Positions 25,801-40,200 of a DNA stretch of 64,000 bases are shown piece by piece (the stretch's first letter is position 1; each line of letters begins with the position of its first letter). The notes under the pieces are model-generated. The model worked only from the letters and a program-made list of their open reading frames with translations. It was not told the DNA's origin and did not search any database. Source of the DNA: Callaeas wilsoni (Eukaryota; Chordata; Aves; Passeriformes; Callaeidae). The DNA lies in the NCBI GenBank assembly GCA_013398955.1, contig VWPU01014041.1, positions 164,099-228,098 of the forward strand. The letters run 5' to 3'. The position numbers were made by a program, and so were the translations under genes.

Positions 25801-27872
25801 AAAAGGTGATGAGCAGCCGTGATGCAGCAGGGGTGATGTAATGCATCATCTGTCAAAGCAACATTTTTCCAGCTCCTATTGGCACTGGCTTTGTTAAAGT
25901 AATTCTCTCCTATTGACATTACTGCAACTGTGGCAACCATAAGAGAGCTAACATTTGCCTAAAAAAACCAAACAATCACAAAGTCACCAGTAGACACAGT
26001 GCAAAAGTAATTCACAAAAGTTTAAATACTTCTGTCCATCAAGAACCTGCATCCTTTTTACTAGGGCCTTATTTGAAAAAACTTGGTGGTCATTAATGAA
26101 GTGATTATCCTTTTCTTTGCCCTTTTTATCCTGGCTAATCTGTAAATAATATTTACTGGTAAGTATCAGAAAATTTCATTTTAACCATGGCCAGAAAATG
26201 TGAAGAATTAAGTTTAAGAAATGGTATCCTTTTTTTTTTCCTTCTAATTGTGTATATACCTCTATCAACATTGATGCACCTGTTTCAGAAGAAAATACAA
26301 TTAGGAATCGCCATGGAAAGCTGCCTTCAGTTTTATCTTCACAATTTATGTCTTTGATATAGATTTTAGTGACAAAAACAGTAGTATTGATGTTACTGTC
26401 TACAACAGAGACCAAATAAAATATTTTAAATTATGAAAAACTGCTGAAGATTCTTTCTTGTATGCCACAACCAGAAAATCAGCATTAAATTGAGCAACAC
26501 TTCTCACTTCAGATACTCCTGTGCAATTAAAGGATACTGTGTCTAAATGGAAGAATAGTATCAGTCAAGAATAGTCAAATCTCTGACAGGTTTTGAAAAG
26601 GTACAGAGCTCCTGGTAGGACAGGTTCAAATATGTATGTTTTTTAATAAAACAAAATCACATAAACCTGATAGCACGTGCTGACAAGCTACAGCAGATTG
26701 ACAGAATAATTTGGACAGACGCTCAACCCAAAACTGTTAAGGTGAACATTGTCATTAGCAGAGCAGCTAAAAACATTTAAGACACTAGGATTTCAGCTAG
26801 AATCTGATTGGAAGTTTTCCAGTACAATTTTTTTAAAATTAAAACTTCTCTTCCAAAAGGTAAATTGTCAAAACACAAGCAAGCTTTTTTGAAGGGAAGG
26901 GTAAAATGATAGTTTCTTTCTTTTTAATAGAGTATATTCCTTTCAGAGGAAGAAACTGAAAAGGCTGAAACACTGGAGTGATTTGGGAATTTGGTAAAAG
27001 TGCACTACTTCAAAAGTGGAAATAAAAGACAGTCATTCCTATCCATCCTGGCCCAGAACACTTGGACATCCTCTTGTTACCTTCCCTGCTGTCAAAAGTG
27101 CAGTGAGGGCAACAAGACACTTGCACCACCTTCAGTGTGCCAAGTCACAGGCAAAAGAGAAAAGTAGGTAAGCAAGAAAACAACCAAAAATCCAAGAGCA
27201 CCAACTGCCTCAGGGAGGAAAGGAAAATTAGGCAATTGTTGTTATGAACTGTTCCTAATGATACTTCAGAAATGTGCTTAAGGGTGTGGCATAAAACCTT
27301 ATTAGGCAAGAAAATGAATGCCATAATCCTCTGAACACTACTTCTTGGGGACAAACATTTAAAACCAAAACACATTTTTTTTCCATATCTGCTTCTTACC
27401 TGGCCTAATATAGTTAATGAGAAATTAAAGATCTATGCCTTTGGTTATTGTTGCTAATTAAAGAACAAAGTAGAATATTTTCATCTGTATCCATGATTTA
27501 AACAGTAGTTGAGTTTAAATAGGAATTATCTAAGGATTGCAGGGTTTGTCCCACTATGTTACCTATAATTACTCGTAACCTACATAAATAAGATAACAGT
27601 ATCCCCAAAGTAAATGAGATGTCAGCTTTCAGCTCGTTTCAACAGCCTGTTCAACCCATTGAAGGCACCGAAAATCTCCACTGACTTCAATTGACTTTGG
27701 ATCAAACCCGTAAGTCTTTAAAGTATTTTGGATTAAAGTGGATTTTGGCAGTTGTCCAAAGAGAAAAAGACTTAAGAGCAGCAGAGGGGTTCCTGGGAAT
27801 TGTCAGATGACAGGTTTTCCTATAACAACAGACTTTCTTTACAGTATAATTGTATTCAGCCTGGCATTCATT

Positions 27873-27890
27873 AAAAAAAAAAAAAAAAAA
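27873..27890 (+). repeat. Poly(A) run of 18
   Basis: A run of about 18 A following GGCATTCATT. There is no sign of a retrocopy upstream. Confidence 0.85.
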
Positions 27891-30586
27891 GTCATCCATT
27901 ATAGGCATCTATTTGTTTTAGCATAAGTATTGTGCCTATTTAAGAGTCTGGGTATTTATCTTTAGGGGAGAGAAAAGCTTTATGGGTAGCTAAATACACT
28001 CTTAATGCAGGTTAAAGTATCCTCTCTTTAATGTTTTTAAGGTTTAACTTTAATGTACAGCATTATTACTTTGTGGAAGAGAAATTAAACTTAATGTAGT
28101 GGAATCTAATGGCACATGATGTATCTAATCAAAGCTTAAGAGAGAGAATAATGCTTTATGGATAAGAGCTGCCACTCAAATTACAGCATTTTGTATTCCT
28201 TTAAATGAATAGATGTTAAGAAGATAATCACCATTTCATGACTGATATCTTAGTATTGTATTAACAGTCACGTATGTCATATATGCAGGTCACACCTTCA
28301 GGGCTTGTGTTCCCCACCTCTGCTCGCCCTGTTCCGAGTTCTGGAGAGAAAAGTGAAAAAAGCACCTTATGATTTATAACCCTTGAAATAAGAAAATTTC
28401 TTTCATTTGTTTTTATCATTCAATCTGCATAATGATTTTCAACAGGCCAGCTTCTAGAGGCTGTACAGTGCTCACCTCTCACTGACAGCAAGTGGTGGAG
28501 ATCCAGTGAATGTCAACATTGTCAGTGATTTCACTGGAATGAGCTCTGGGAGTGCTGGATTGGATGACGTTTTCTGGGCCACCAAGGCCATCCCAGATAC
28601 TAAGTCAGACAACTGAAGCCCAAGCATGGGCATTATATTACTACTGTCAATTTTTTTCATTCTAACTTCTAAAGGAGTTAGAAGGTTTTGGGTTTGTTGG
28701 TGTGATATTTGTGTTGGTTTTTTTAATTTAACTCCCACTCTTCCTATCAGAGAGATGTTCCAGAACCTAAGTTCTCAAATAGAACAGAAACATCTTTCTA
28801 ATTTCCATTCTAATGAATTTATGGCTGTTTTATATCCATTTCTTCTTATGCCAGTGTTGCTCATTCTTCCTTCCTGGCTTTTATTTCCTGACATATAAAG
28901 ACAGCAGTGATATCTCCCCCGAGAGCTTTAGGCTTAAAAGGGTGATTGTGCAGTAAAGTCTAGAGCTGAGCAGCAGAAGATACACCCACTGCTGAGCTGT
29001 TCATCTTTCCTTAGGGTAGTGGGGTGCCAGCTACAATTAGCCAACTGAGTTATATACAAAATACAAATCAGTCCTTGTCTAAAGATGCTACATTTTACAT
29101 TTGCTATATTCCTTTGAAAGTTACTAACTTCACCTTTTTTATATATTTTGGAGCTTTGGGCATTTTTAGGGGCAACAACAGACAAATTTCTACAAGAAAA
29201 TATTAGTGTCCATGTGATCACAGAACATTTAAAGATGAAACTAAAAGATGGAAATGTCTCTATGAGAGGAGAAAGCAATGGAGAAAATTGCCATAAGAAA
29301 ACTTGTTTGTTTTGTTTCTTACAAGTGATGAACAATTTCACTTTTCTATTGGTCAGTTCAGCTGTGACTGAGGAGTTCCTGCTTCATCAGCCTGGCTAAT
29401 CAAGTGAACAAGGACCATTTCCATGTTTCCGGCTTTCAGAAATTATGTGATACTTACTGATAGTAGAAATTAATATAAATAGCTAGAAAGGAGAAAGTGA
29501 CATAGTTTCAGCAAACACACAAAAAAACTGACAGAAGAAAAATCCCCAGCTGCACCCTCTTCAGGTGAGGTTAAATGCAAAAGAAACTGTAATCAAATTC
29601 AGAGGAATTCTCATCTACTAAAAATAGTTTAATCATCTAAAGATCTAAGGCCTGCATGTTCTGAAAAGCAGGACACGAAATATGCTAAATCAAAGACTAT
29701 TTCCTTGGAGCACACATTTTAAAGTTTTACCTTTTAGCAGACTAAAAAGTAAGTTTCTTATTCCAACCCATTAAGAGATCCTCCTACTGGGCTGCAATCC
29801 AATTGCAATTGATACCCCCTAAAGTTCAACACCTTGACCTTCCTGACATAAAACTCTCTTCCTAGTAATTCTGTCTTAAGAGACACATAGATGAAAGAGA
29901 CCAGGAAAAAAGAAGCGGGAGGGAATTGTACACTAAGCATCAAATGTCACTTTATTGAATCTGGGAAAAGAGTAAAGTTTCCACTTCTTTCCTCAAGCCT
30001 GCATTGCAGCTGGAATGAACAAAACCAAGGATGTACCACTTTTTTAAGCAGTTGGTACTTGGGTGCTGCCTGCCAGCACTGTCTGGAAAGGCAGTACTCA
30101 AACTACTCAGGTGTGCTTCCCTAAACAAACAAACAAAACCCAGAAACACTACCAGAAACAAACAAATCCTCCCCTGCTTTCCTCCCCACCCCCCCTCCCC
30201 AAAAAAAAACACTGAAAAAACCCACCACCTGTTATGAATTTGTTCTACAGTCCAGAGTTGTACATGTATTTGTGGCTTTAAAAAGACTGTATAAAATCTC
30301 TCTGAAAAATTCTGCAGAGAACAGAGAATCCTTCAATCCTTCAATAATGCTTAAAAGGGTTATGGAAAGATATTATATTTTCAGAAAATGAGGTAACAAA
30401 CAAAACCACAACAAAATTAATAGACTGACATACTGGCAATGCCCCTCTTAATGATTTTATCCCTTTTATGAATGTAGTGCCAGTAACTACCTAGCATCAG
30501 ACTATTAGTAATTATTACACCACCTAAACATAAAGAAATTTCAACCAAGAAATAAAATTCAATAACTAGAATTGACCTTTTAACTA

Positions 30587-30604
30587 TTTTATATATATAT
30601 ATAT
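30587..30604 (+). repeat. (AT)n microsatellite
   Basis: A short TATATA run of about nine units inside AT-rich DNA. Confidence 0.8.
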
Positions 30605-33600
30605 TTCTATAAACGTCTTTTTTTTCTTATTCTAGTCCCTTTGCTCTATTTCTTATAGAAGCTGGATGAGTCACCAAAGTGATTAGCAGTTACATTTAGG
30701 CATTAGTATTTCCCACATGTGTATTTGAAACTGTTTAAATGTTTAACTTACAAATTCATGAATATACCCATGAACAACACTAATACACTACCAGCTTTAC
30801 TAACAGGCAAAGAGACATAGGAGATCAATTTATTTAATCCTTGATCAAGCCATACTCTTGGAAGAGCCAATGATATTTTGGTGTAATAAAGGTGTATACA
30901 CAATTTATCACATAATATTAAGCATATCTAATACCACTTACAAAGTCAGTGACTGCAAATGCCAGCATATGTGCAGAAGTCTGGGTTTTACCTTAGTACC
31001 CTGACCAAGTAAAACTATACAGCTCTAAGTTCTTAAATCACCTGGCAGGCCATTTGTACTGCAGAAGGTGTGAATTATGATTCTTTGACTCCTTATGTTT
31101 TCTTCCTTACTGCAGAGCTGCTCTAATGACTTATATCTTGAGCACTACCACAAGATGGATGTTTTGGAGCACTTGCAGTGGGGAGTGAATGTAGTAGGGA
31201 TTCTTAAATGACTTCAAGAAATACTTTTAGTGTTTTAAAGGGTGAAGAAGAAAATATCTAACATGATTAATTTTTTTTTTCAGCTTTCCTATTATAAAAC
31301 ACAATTAATTTAACAAAAGGACCTAAATTGGCAATATTGAAAGTGAAAGCTACAGAGACGTCTTAGTACTGACACAGCATGTTAATATATATGAAGCCCT
31401 TGCTAATATTAAAAATACGCTTATAAAATATCAATGATTTTCTTTACATATAATTGTTACCCTTGTTAACTATTCAAATAATTGCAGAAACAATTTTCAA
31501 ATAACATATTTCTTGAAATATGTACAGTAAAAATTACAATATTTGTTATTTGTATTGTGTTGATTCACATGTCCTTTACTCTCTGTCACAAATTTAACAT
31601 TATCCATATGTGGATTCATCTATTTTACAGATGCAACTTGTTCTGGAGATAGGGTAGAATCAATTTCCATTGTAGAAACAGCAAGAGGCAGAGGAAGGAA
31701 TGAAGAATGATTAGGAAAAAACCCTCTTACTTAAGAAACTGCTGCTGGAGAGATTTGCAGCTTCCAGGAACTGTGCTGTGAGTTTCTTTCCAAAATAACT
31801 TCTTTCAAATATCATAAATTCAGTGCAAGATAGGCTTCAGAAACCCGGGTAAAGAGAGATTTGGGCTCTGAACTAAAAGAGAGCCAGACAAGGACCATCA
31901 GTAAGGGTTGGCATTTGTGCTATGTGCCTAAGTTGCTCTGCACCGACAGCCCTACAAGAAAAACTAACAGTTTACAGGTAAAACTGAGATATTTTGTCTC
32001 CTAGAAACATCCAGTCTCTGCCAGATCCACACAGAAGCAAGGAGCATGAAATGTGAATGTGATTTCCCTTGGGACTATATAATATTGCAAAAGACAGAAG
32101 CTAGATTATTGACAGCTTTCTAGGATCTCAACTTCAGATCTGCTTAGATGATTTTAGATCTCTTTATATGATTAATTATAGATTGAGAACAGTATCTCCC
32201 ATTTATTTTGTCACCTAATTCAGATCAGAACATGACTCTATCTCATATTTTCAAAATAATCATAGGAAATCTTGGGGGGGAAAAAGCAACAAAAAAAAAT
32301 TAAAAAATAAAGCAAAACATGACCAACTAAGCCATGAACCTGTTCACCATAAAACAAAACTAGGTTCCTTCTTGGGTTCTAAAGTCACGTGCAGCCAACT
32401 AGAAGAATCACTTGTAGATACTAGAGGCAACAGCTTGGCTGCACTGAAGTCAACAAGGTTTCTGCTACTGATCTTCAGATACTGAGGTTTCACCTCATCT
32501 TTTGTGATCTCCTGGAATCAGTGCCTCATATCACCCCACTCCTGTGTCAAGACAACATTTCTGCATGCAGAAGAAATTCGTAATTCCTGCTCATTCACAG
32601 CAACCACAATTCAGTTAGTGTAATGGATGCCAGGGTTTAGCTAGGTTATCATCTGAACATAGAGCCTATAATCAGCAGGATTCTTGGGAAAACAAATAGC
32701 CTTGAAGGGATAATCACTATTTGGAAGTCAAGTTATGTAAAACATATTTCCCCCTGTGTTATTGCTTCAAGTTGTTTGATTGCACCTAGTATGTGTAAAG
32801 AGTGGAAATTATAGAATCTTCACCCTGAGTGGTTTGGGCTCTGTTGTTGTAATAGCTACTTAAGTTTTAAAGGGTTTTCTTGCCTTTTTCTTTTGGTCTT
32901 TCTTCATGCAGGTAAAAGCTGATAGGAGCAAAGTAATGAGGCGGGATAAAGAAATTTGCAGCCAAGGAAACTCTGCCAATTTTCTAAAACAGATGCCAAT
33001 GCTTTTGGCACCTTCTTGTAGTTGACTAAAAACTGAGTCCAAATTTATCATCAAAGAGCTAGCCAGGCATGCAGATTGCACACATATCTCCCTCAAAGGG
33101 AAAGCTTACAAAGTTAAAAAAAACTTCACAGTATCATTCTCTCTTAAAACACAGATCAAATAACCCTCCTTCCTTCCTCCCAGCACAGACAACACTATCT
33201 ACTCCAGTATACACACAATTGCATTTCTTTCTACTCTATTATCTATGTATATTGTACACATAACAGACAATAAGATATGCTAGAAGTAAATATAATAAAT
33301 CCACACATACCAGTGTGTAGCTACTATTTACCCCCAAATATGCCCAGTGCAGAAACTGAACTAGAAAATGGGAGCATCAATAGACCAAATATCCCTGCTC
33401 TACTACAGACAAACTACTTCCTTCACGGTTTCATCCTGTCAGGAAGAATGCCAAAGCCTGGGTCCATGACTTTCTTCAAGCAAAACATTTCCTTACATGT
33501 ATTCTTCAAGCAATTACTAGAATTGCACAATGTAACTACAATACCACTACCCCTGGCTAGCCACGGTCTTCAAGGTACATGTGCATTGTTGGATCAAACC

Positions 33601-34231
33601 CAATTTCCCACAGGCCTAAGTTTTGTTTATAAATAACATATTTCTGCCTGTGCTTGAAGAGAGGTTAGAGAATGGGAGGCATGGGTAAAAGGATAACCAG
33701 CCACTGTACTTTACACTTCTATTTCATTCGCCCTTCTGTTTTCCTTCATTCTCAGTGTCAGCCAACAGAAGAGCAAGCAGAAAAACCTTCACCTTCTGAT
33801 CTTGAGATGACAGCCCTGCTGCATTCCTAAAGTAGGCTGACGAGGTTTTCTTATGGAAAGAGTTGAAAATAAAGATATTTCTTAGAAAGAGCATTTTCTT
33901 GTAAGTACAGGAAATGATTACTGGTTTTAGAGCTTTAATGTTTTAATTTCCTGACCTGAGAGTGTGAATAGGCCTCAGTCGTGCTAGGATTAAATTCCTG
34001 AAAATTTGTATTGCATAATCATAATAGGTACTATAGTCATAATATAATATGCATAATCATAGTGTGATGAAATACATTAAAGGTACAATAGAATGTGGAA
34101 TAACACTGCATTAACATGCTCTTTTAACAGGCCACACCATACTTCCTATGAGGCAGATCCTCAGCTGGGGGAGACTCTTGTAACTCAACCCAAGGCTAAG
34201 AAGCCAGCAATACTTAGCTTTGCTGAAAGAC

Positions 34232-34324
34232 AGAGGGGAAAAGAAAAAGAAGAAAGAGAAAAAAAAAAGAAAAAGAAGGAAAAAAGAGGAAAAAAGAGAG
34301 AGAGAAAAAAAGGGAAAAAAAGAG
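34232..34324 (+). repeat. 93-bp homopurine tract
   Basis: Every base from about 34232 to 34324 is A or G, made of GAAA, GAGA and GGAAAA blocks. Such tracts can form triplex (H-DNA) structures and are frequent slippage sites. The Lys/Glu-rich frame across it (34093-34359) and its Phe/Ser-rich opposite are by-products of composition, not proteins. Confidence 0.9.
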
Positions 34325-34403
34325 TTTGCAGATTTTGTTTTCGTTTTATTTTTCTGTAACCATACTTACTTGACAATAGGAAGATAAACATTTTGGCAGT
34401 CTG

Positions 34404-34434
34404 ATGTGTGTGCACATTACACACACACACACAC
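34404..34434 (+). repeat. AC microsatellite with facing GT arm
   Basis: A short TGTGTGTG arm is followed, after CACATT, by an (AC)n run of eight units ending at 34434. The two arms are complementary and could form a small hairpin, and alternating AC can adopt Z-DNA. It lies 80 bases after the purine tract. Confidence 0.85.
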
Positions 34435-37019
34435 GGAATACTGAGTCCATACATGTTTCTGTACATAGCAACTTTCCAAGGTTCTGCTTGTTCTCTTACA
34501 CAGGAATGTATTTTATAGACAAATAAAATATTATTCATTTTTCATTATAGTTATCATTTCAGGAAAGCAGAGTGTTGCCAAAGTCACTTAATTTTCACAT
34601 TCATTTTACCAGATGGAGATTACACTTTAAACAGATAAAAGAATCTAAATGAACTAGAACAGGCAAATACATTTTGTCAGTTTTGCTTGAATGTTATTAA
34701 CTCAGGAGGTGAAGGTCATGCTTCATGTCCTTTAAAAAAAAATAGCTTTCCTTTAAAATTGTATTTCTACAGTCTCATTCTGTAGAATGTTTTCTGAGAT
34801 GACTTTTTAATTTTCTCTAATTTTCAGATAAATAGACATACATACACCCCAAAAGTGACTTAAACCCAAGACAACTACTTTAATAAGCTACACATTCTCA
34901 ATATCATTCTTAATGCATCACACATGCAATAGTCTCCTAGGACTACGTTCTGCCCTCTGCTATGCAGACAGCTTATTATTCAAAATATGCAATGAATCAT
35001 TAATGATACGCACCCGCAGAGGGGAGATCAGAATTAAGCCCTTAGTCGGTGTGTAATATTTGCTTTCAAACTTCATCTATCAGGAGCAATGGTACTTCAC
35101 TTACCATTGCCAAAAAAACAAATTGGAAAAAAAATTAAAAATTTTTAAGATCTATGTGATTTCCCTCTGTGACCTCTACACCATGTATTAGGGACAGGTA
35201 TTATACTGAGTGCTCTCCTATTTCTGCTTGGGCATAGATATAAGGATCCATTTAGCTTCTCCTGCTGTCTTGTCATCCCTACTGCTAAGGTAGCACCATT
35301 TTTGGTTTTGTTTACATGTATGGTAAATAAGCTTAGCTCCTTTGTCTACTTCTATTTCATTACCAAACCTGAAAAGCCTGGAAGGAGTGCCCTAGAAAGG
35401 AGAACCTCAAAACATATCCAGTTACCAGATACCAAGACTCACAACAAACCACAATTTTCATTCTACAGCTCCTGGAATTATTTTTCTGTCGCGTATGTGT
35501 GTAATTATTTTTATGGAAAATAGGACAAAATCTTTTAGTAATTTTGAACGAAACCTCCTTCTAGAACTATAATATTTTCTTAGATGACTGCTACTACAAT
35601 GTTTTGTCATAGGTGTCCAATTTAAAGAAAAATAAACTGGAAAAAGTCACACAAATTTAACAAAAAGAAATTTTAAAAACTGTTTCAATGTTCCTCAATG
35701 TTTTTCTCTACACAGATATTTTTGTAAATTGCTAAGCATGTATTATGGAAACCAAAGACCTTTCTTGATGTGCCCACAGTCTCTTTAGGCCAGACTTCAA
35801 ATTACTAATAGAGCAGCACAGTAGAGTTAGACCAATCCATCTCTTTGCAGGCTCTATTTGGATTCTCTGCATTAGGGTCTGGGAGTCTGGAGATGGTGCA
35901 CTCTTGTAATGGCTCCAAAAACTTATGAGGAAAGGAAGCAGAAATAATGAGAATGTTCTTCCAGGATATCATACACCCACAAGGCAAGCCCAAAACCCCA
36001 AGATTTAAAAGGGCTTTCATCACCTGTGCCTATAACTCCAGCTGTATCAGATTTACCACACATGCTGCATAATTGATCAGCATCGGATCTGCACATTCGG
36101 ATCAATTAGGCATACAATTAGTGTTCTCTGCATATCACGCAGTACTTTGCCCATGCTCTTTCAATGGATTAAGACAGTTTTAAAAGAAAGCATAAACATT
36201 AGGCCCACATATCCTGCACCTGAAGCTCACCCCAAATTTTGATAACCTTCAAATCTGGATCCCAGATATAAAATGTATTTGTGTATGAAATTATATATAT
36301 GCACACTTTGAGACAGAAAGGATGTGTGGTACTGACATTTACACACCTCTCTGAAGGTGAAGGCAAGTAGCTTCCGATAGCCACACCTTTCCTACTATAA
36401 ACATTCATCTTAAAAGCTGAAGGAACGTGAGCAGCAAGGAGTTTGCTGCAACACTGCACAAAGCAGTATTCAGATATGAAAAGAGTGAAGAATACATTTT
36501 GTGATTAAAACACCCCTATGCCTTCTGCAGTCCTATAGTGAGGTGCAGGAGAAGGAGGGAGGAAATTTTTAGATGGATGTACATTATTGTCATAGCCTGA
36601 AGAATTATTTAGGAGTACATTACATGTTTTTATCAGATCTACAACCAAAGATAAGTTCTTACCAGCAGGGATGAAGTAGCTAGAGAATAAAATGAACTGC
36701 ATTGGTGCTGGGTAAAATTCACATCTCAACCCGGGGCCAGCACCTTGAAGAAGCACCTCACTTGCTCAGTTCCTATAGATGATGAAGTTAAGCTGAGAGG
36801 AAGAAGCCTGTGGGACCCACCACCTCACAGAAACAACTTTTCTGTTAACAAAATTCAATAGACTGCTGAATAAATCCTAATCTATGTTGTCTTTATGCAC
36901 AGGTACCGTGATGCTGACAGATTGTTTTACAGAGAGGTATTTTGGACACCTAACTGAGTCCTCCTGGTGAGCCCCTCCTGAGCTTACTCATCTGCTACCA
37001 AACATGAGACAGCTGACAG

Positions 37020-37230
37020 GTTTTTAAATGATGAACTCCTATGGGTCACATTACTTAATTATACAGTACATCCAGGGATACGCACATGGGTCTTTTATGG
37101 TAAATGATATGACTGTCTTAAAAACTCATTAATATGTCATTAACCAAGCAGACATTTACTAATTAAACAATTAGCCCCTCTCTTCTATTCCTTTGTTCCA
37201 CTCAGAGATGCTCATTTACTGTGATCCTCA
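37020..37230. promoter_or_regulatory. Candidate conserved non-coding element rich in ATTA cores
   Basis: Within 200 bases there are several homeodomain-type sites: ACTTAATTATA, CATTAATATGTCATTAACC and ACTAATTAAACAATTAGC, plus TTTTATGG (a HOX/CDX-type word). Sequence complexity is high and free of simple repeats. This resembles developmental enhancers, but AT-rich DNA produces such words easily and conservation cannot be seen from one sequence. Confidence 0.25.
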
Positions 37231-40200
37231 CTCAGATTTTTTTTTTCCCCCTTTTAATTTCTTTTTCAGGAAAGCTAAGTATCTGTAAAACATTTCCTTT
37301 GCTTTTGTCTTAGTTTAGTCAAATGGGAAACCAAAACAAAGTCTAGATTCCCAGCTGGTGAAAATCAGCTTTATCTCATGGAAGTCAAACGAGTTATGGT
37401 GATTTACCCCACCTGAGGATTTTGCTCCAGGCTTCCCAAATACACGTAATGTATTGATTTCAAATGCATGTCTACTGTCACAATATGCAGGCTTTGCCTG
37501 TCCAAACTGATACTGATTTTTACAAAACTTCCAGAAATGCATTCAACAACCACTCTGAGCTGCATAATTATTAAATACAAACAAAACCCCCAACACCAAT
37601 AAAGCAAGTATAAATATGCAAAGATCAAGGCCTGGAAGCAGATTATTCTGCATCACCATATGAAGTTAAACACCAAAGAAGCACGCTGTATTCTTACCTT
37701 TGAAAATCAAAGGATTTTTAATAATTTTACTTGAGCTGTTTTCTGCTGATAAATGTAGCTTGATCATGTTTGATGTGTTTTAACTGTGTAGTAAACTCTG
37801 ATACAAAGAAGGATTATCAAGTATCTCAAACTGGAATATATTGAGTTTCTTCTTGGAGAGAAATCCCCCATTTCTACTTTATGATCAAAAGGTAAACATT
37901 ATTTTATTTCTACTCAAATGGCCATCTTTTTTACTGTATATACAGTAGTTTTACTGATGTATACATATCTGATATATAGAGGCTGAAAGAAAAAAAAAGC
38001 AAAAAGAGTATTTCTTTTACTTCTTACATTACAAGTGTTCTAACTCCTATAGTTTTATTTTCTCTTACTTGCCACAAAACAATTTTTCAGGAGCACCAGA
38101 TCATTTGCAGAGGATTATAGAAAGGGTTCAACCAGACACTAGCAAAAGAATAAAGACAAACCTTTTAAATGACCCATCCTCATAGTGATAACACAATGAA
38201 GAATTCTGCCTTGCTTCTGATCCTTCCTGGATTGTATCTTCACTCAGAATCACACTAAGTTGCAGATCAGGTCCTAGAGGTCTGGGGTATCAGTAACTTG
38301 AATAAAATACAACTTTAGCTACAAGAAGAGATAAAAACCTTCCCTTGGGTTTTCACCTACCATCCCAGGTGAGCAATCTGTGGCAGCAGGAGGCTAGTAT
38401 AGTCCAGCAGCATACGTCACCAGGGATGATGAAGTAGCTTCAGAGTAGTTAAGAGCAGCTTACACCTTAGAATTCACCAGAACCCAACAAATCACCACAA
38501 AAATGCCAACAGCTTTACTGCAGTGGAAGATCTGGCCCTGAAAGTGTGAGATAGCGTGTGAAAAGGCCAAATGGATACAGTATTTAAGACCAAACAAAAC
38601 TTGAGAAAGTTCCTGTTTAGGAGAAGGGTTCTGTGCACAGTCATGAGACGGAAGTCTTCCATACTCTCTGGGGACAAGCAGAGTGTGGGTAATGACAACA
38701 AAGGGGTGTCACACACTGCATCATTGAAATGCCTCTTCCTGAACTGGAAGTACAACAGTGGAGGCTCTGGAGAAGTCAGATCCTGTCCTCACTGGCTATA
38801 AGTCCTGATAAACATGAGTCCGTTCTTGCTGATTTGCTCCTGTGGTCTGTGATGGATCAATTCAATTACAAGCAACAGAAACCTCCATTATATATTCACT
38901 GTCACTGGCTGGAGGTGCTTTCAGGCCATCCTGCAGAGGCACACCATGTTGCCACTCACAACTACATACAGCCTCTGTGCTTAACTCCAGATCAGTTTGG
39001 ACAGTAATACAACACAAAGCCTATCATAGTGTAGAATTCTCTCCTACACAATATCTTTTAGGCATCAATTTTGTGGCAATAGCTGTTTTGCAGGAATCAA
39101 AAATTTTAAAGAAGCTAAAGCCCAGATGAAAATTGATCTCTAAGGATAAATCCCTGGCTTTCAGATTATGGCCTTTTTAATGCAAGATTTCTTCCTGAAT
39201 TGCCACTTATTTAAGTGCAGTGTGAGAATGGAGACACACATTATCACTGCGATGTAACTCATGCATAATTTTCCTAGATGTTCAAAAGGTCTTTAGACAG
39301 AAGAAATATCTGTCTTCTAGTGATTATTAGAATCAGCTAAAGGTTTGCACATTTGCAACTAGCCAAACCACCCTAATTCCACAATCAGGGAGTGATTAAG
39401 TACTATGATGAAACCCTGCACTTCAGATCTTCGTTTTCATCACTGCTACACAGACAAGAACACACAGGCAAGGAAGCTGCAACCCCACTCTTTAATAGCT
39501 GTTGCACAGAAGGACAAATTTCCAGAACTGGAAACATAGAAGAGCAAAGTGGTATTTGCGTGCAAAAGACTTTCACAAAGGAAAGATCAATCCCCCCTCC
39601 ACTGACTGAAGAGAAAATTAATTACTGCTGTTGGCAGAGGATAAATGATTCCAATTTACAGAGTTGTGTAATTATAGCAGCTGCAGAGCCGAAGACTGGA
39701 TGCTAACTTTGAACCTCCACCCCAACATGACATTTCTACTTGCATTTAGTTCTGCCACTTGTGAGCATGTTGAAAGTTCTCTCACTGTGTCTTCATAATT
39801 ATATGTTGGTTCAAAAATAATCATTGGCTCCACTGCATAGACGAAACCTTATCATCTGGTTAGCAAAAGGTATGTTGTATCGTCTTTGAAGTGCTGAAAT
39901 CCCCACAGTGGAAAATTTATTAGGGGAAAGTGATGTTATGGCAACACAATTAATTCTGCCACAACATGCAGAATTAACTACACTGTTAAGAATTAAGGAT
40001 TCAAAGAAGAGTTCAAAGGAAGAAAAATACTGTATGTCAAATCATAAAGTATAACCTTTGCATAAGGTCTAACAACACCATATTGTAAAGAGGCAGCTCA
40101 GTGAGACATCTAGTTTAAAAAAAAGAAGGGAAATAAATGGTTAAGGAGATGGGAAAACATCTTTAGTGTTTTACTTGTTTTTCTCATGAGGTTGTCAGTT

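Larger units (their letters stand above)
22880..34225. other. Long non-coding AT-rich stretch
   Basis: More than 11 kb without a recognisable gene or mobile element. It contains poly(A) and AT runs and A/C-rich simple sequence at about 30.12-30.22 kb. The longest frames (for example 28934-29341 minus and 33277-33636 plus, about 120-135 codons) show no motifs. Confidence 0.5.

Noticed and set aside
34093..34538. Lys/Glu-rich plus frame and Phe/Ser-rich minus frame
   Set aside because: Both are translations of the homopurine tract and its complement.
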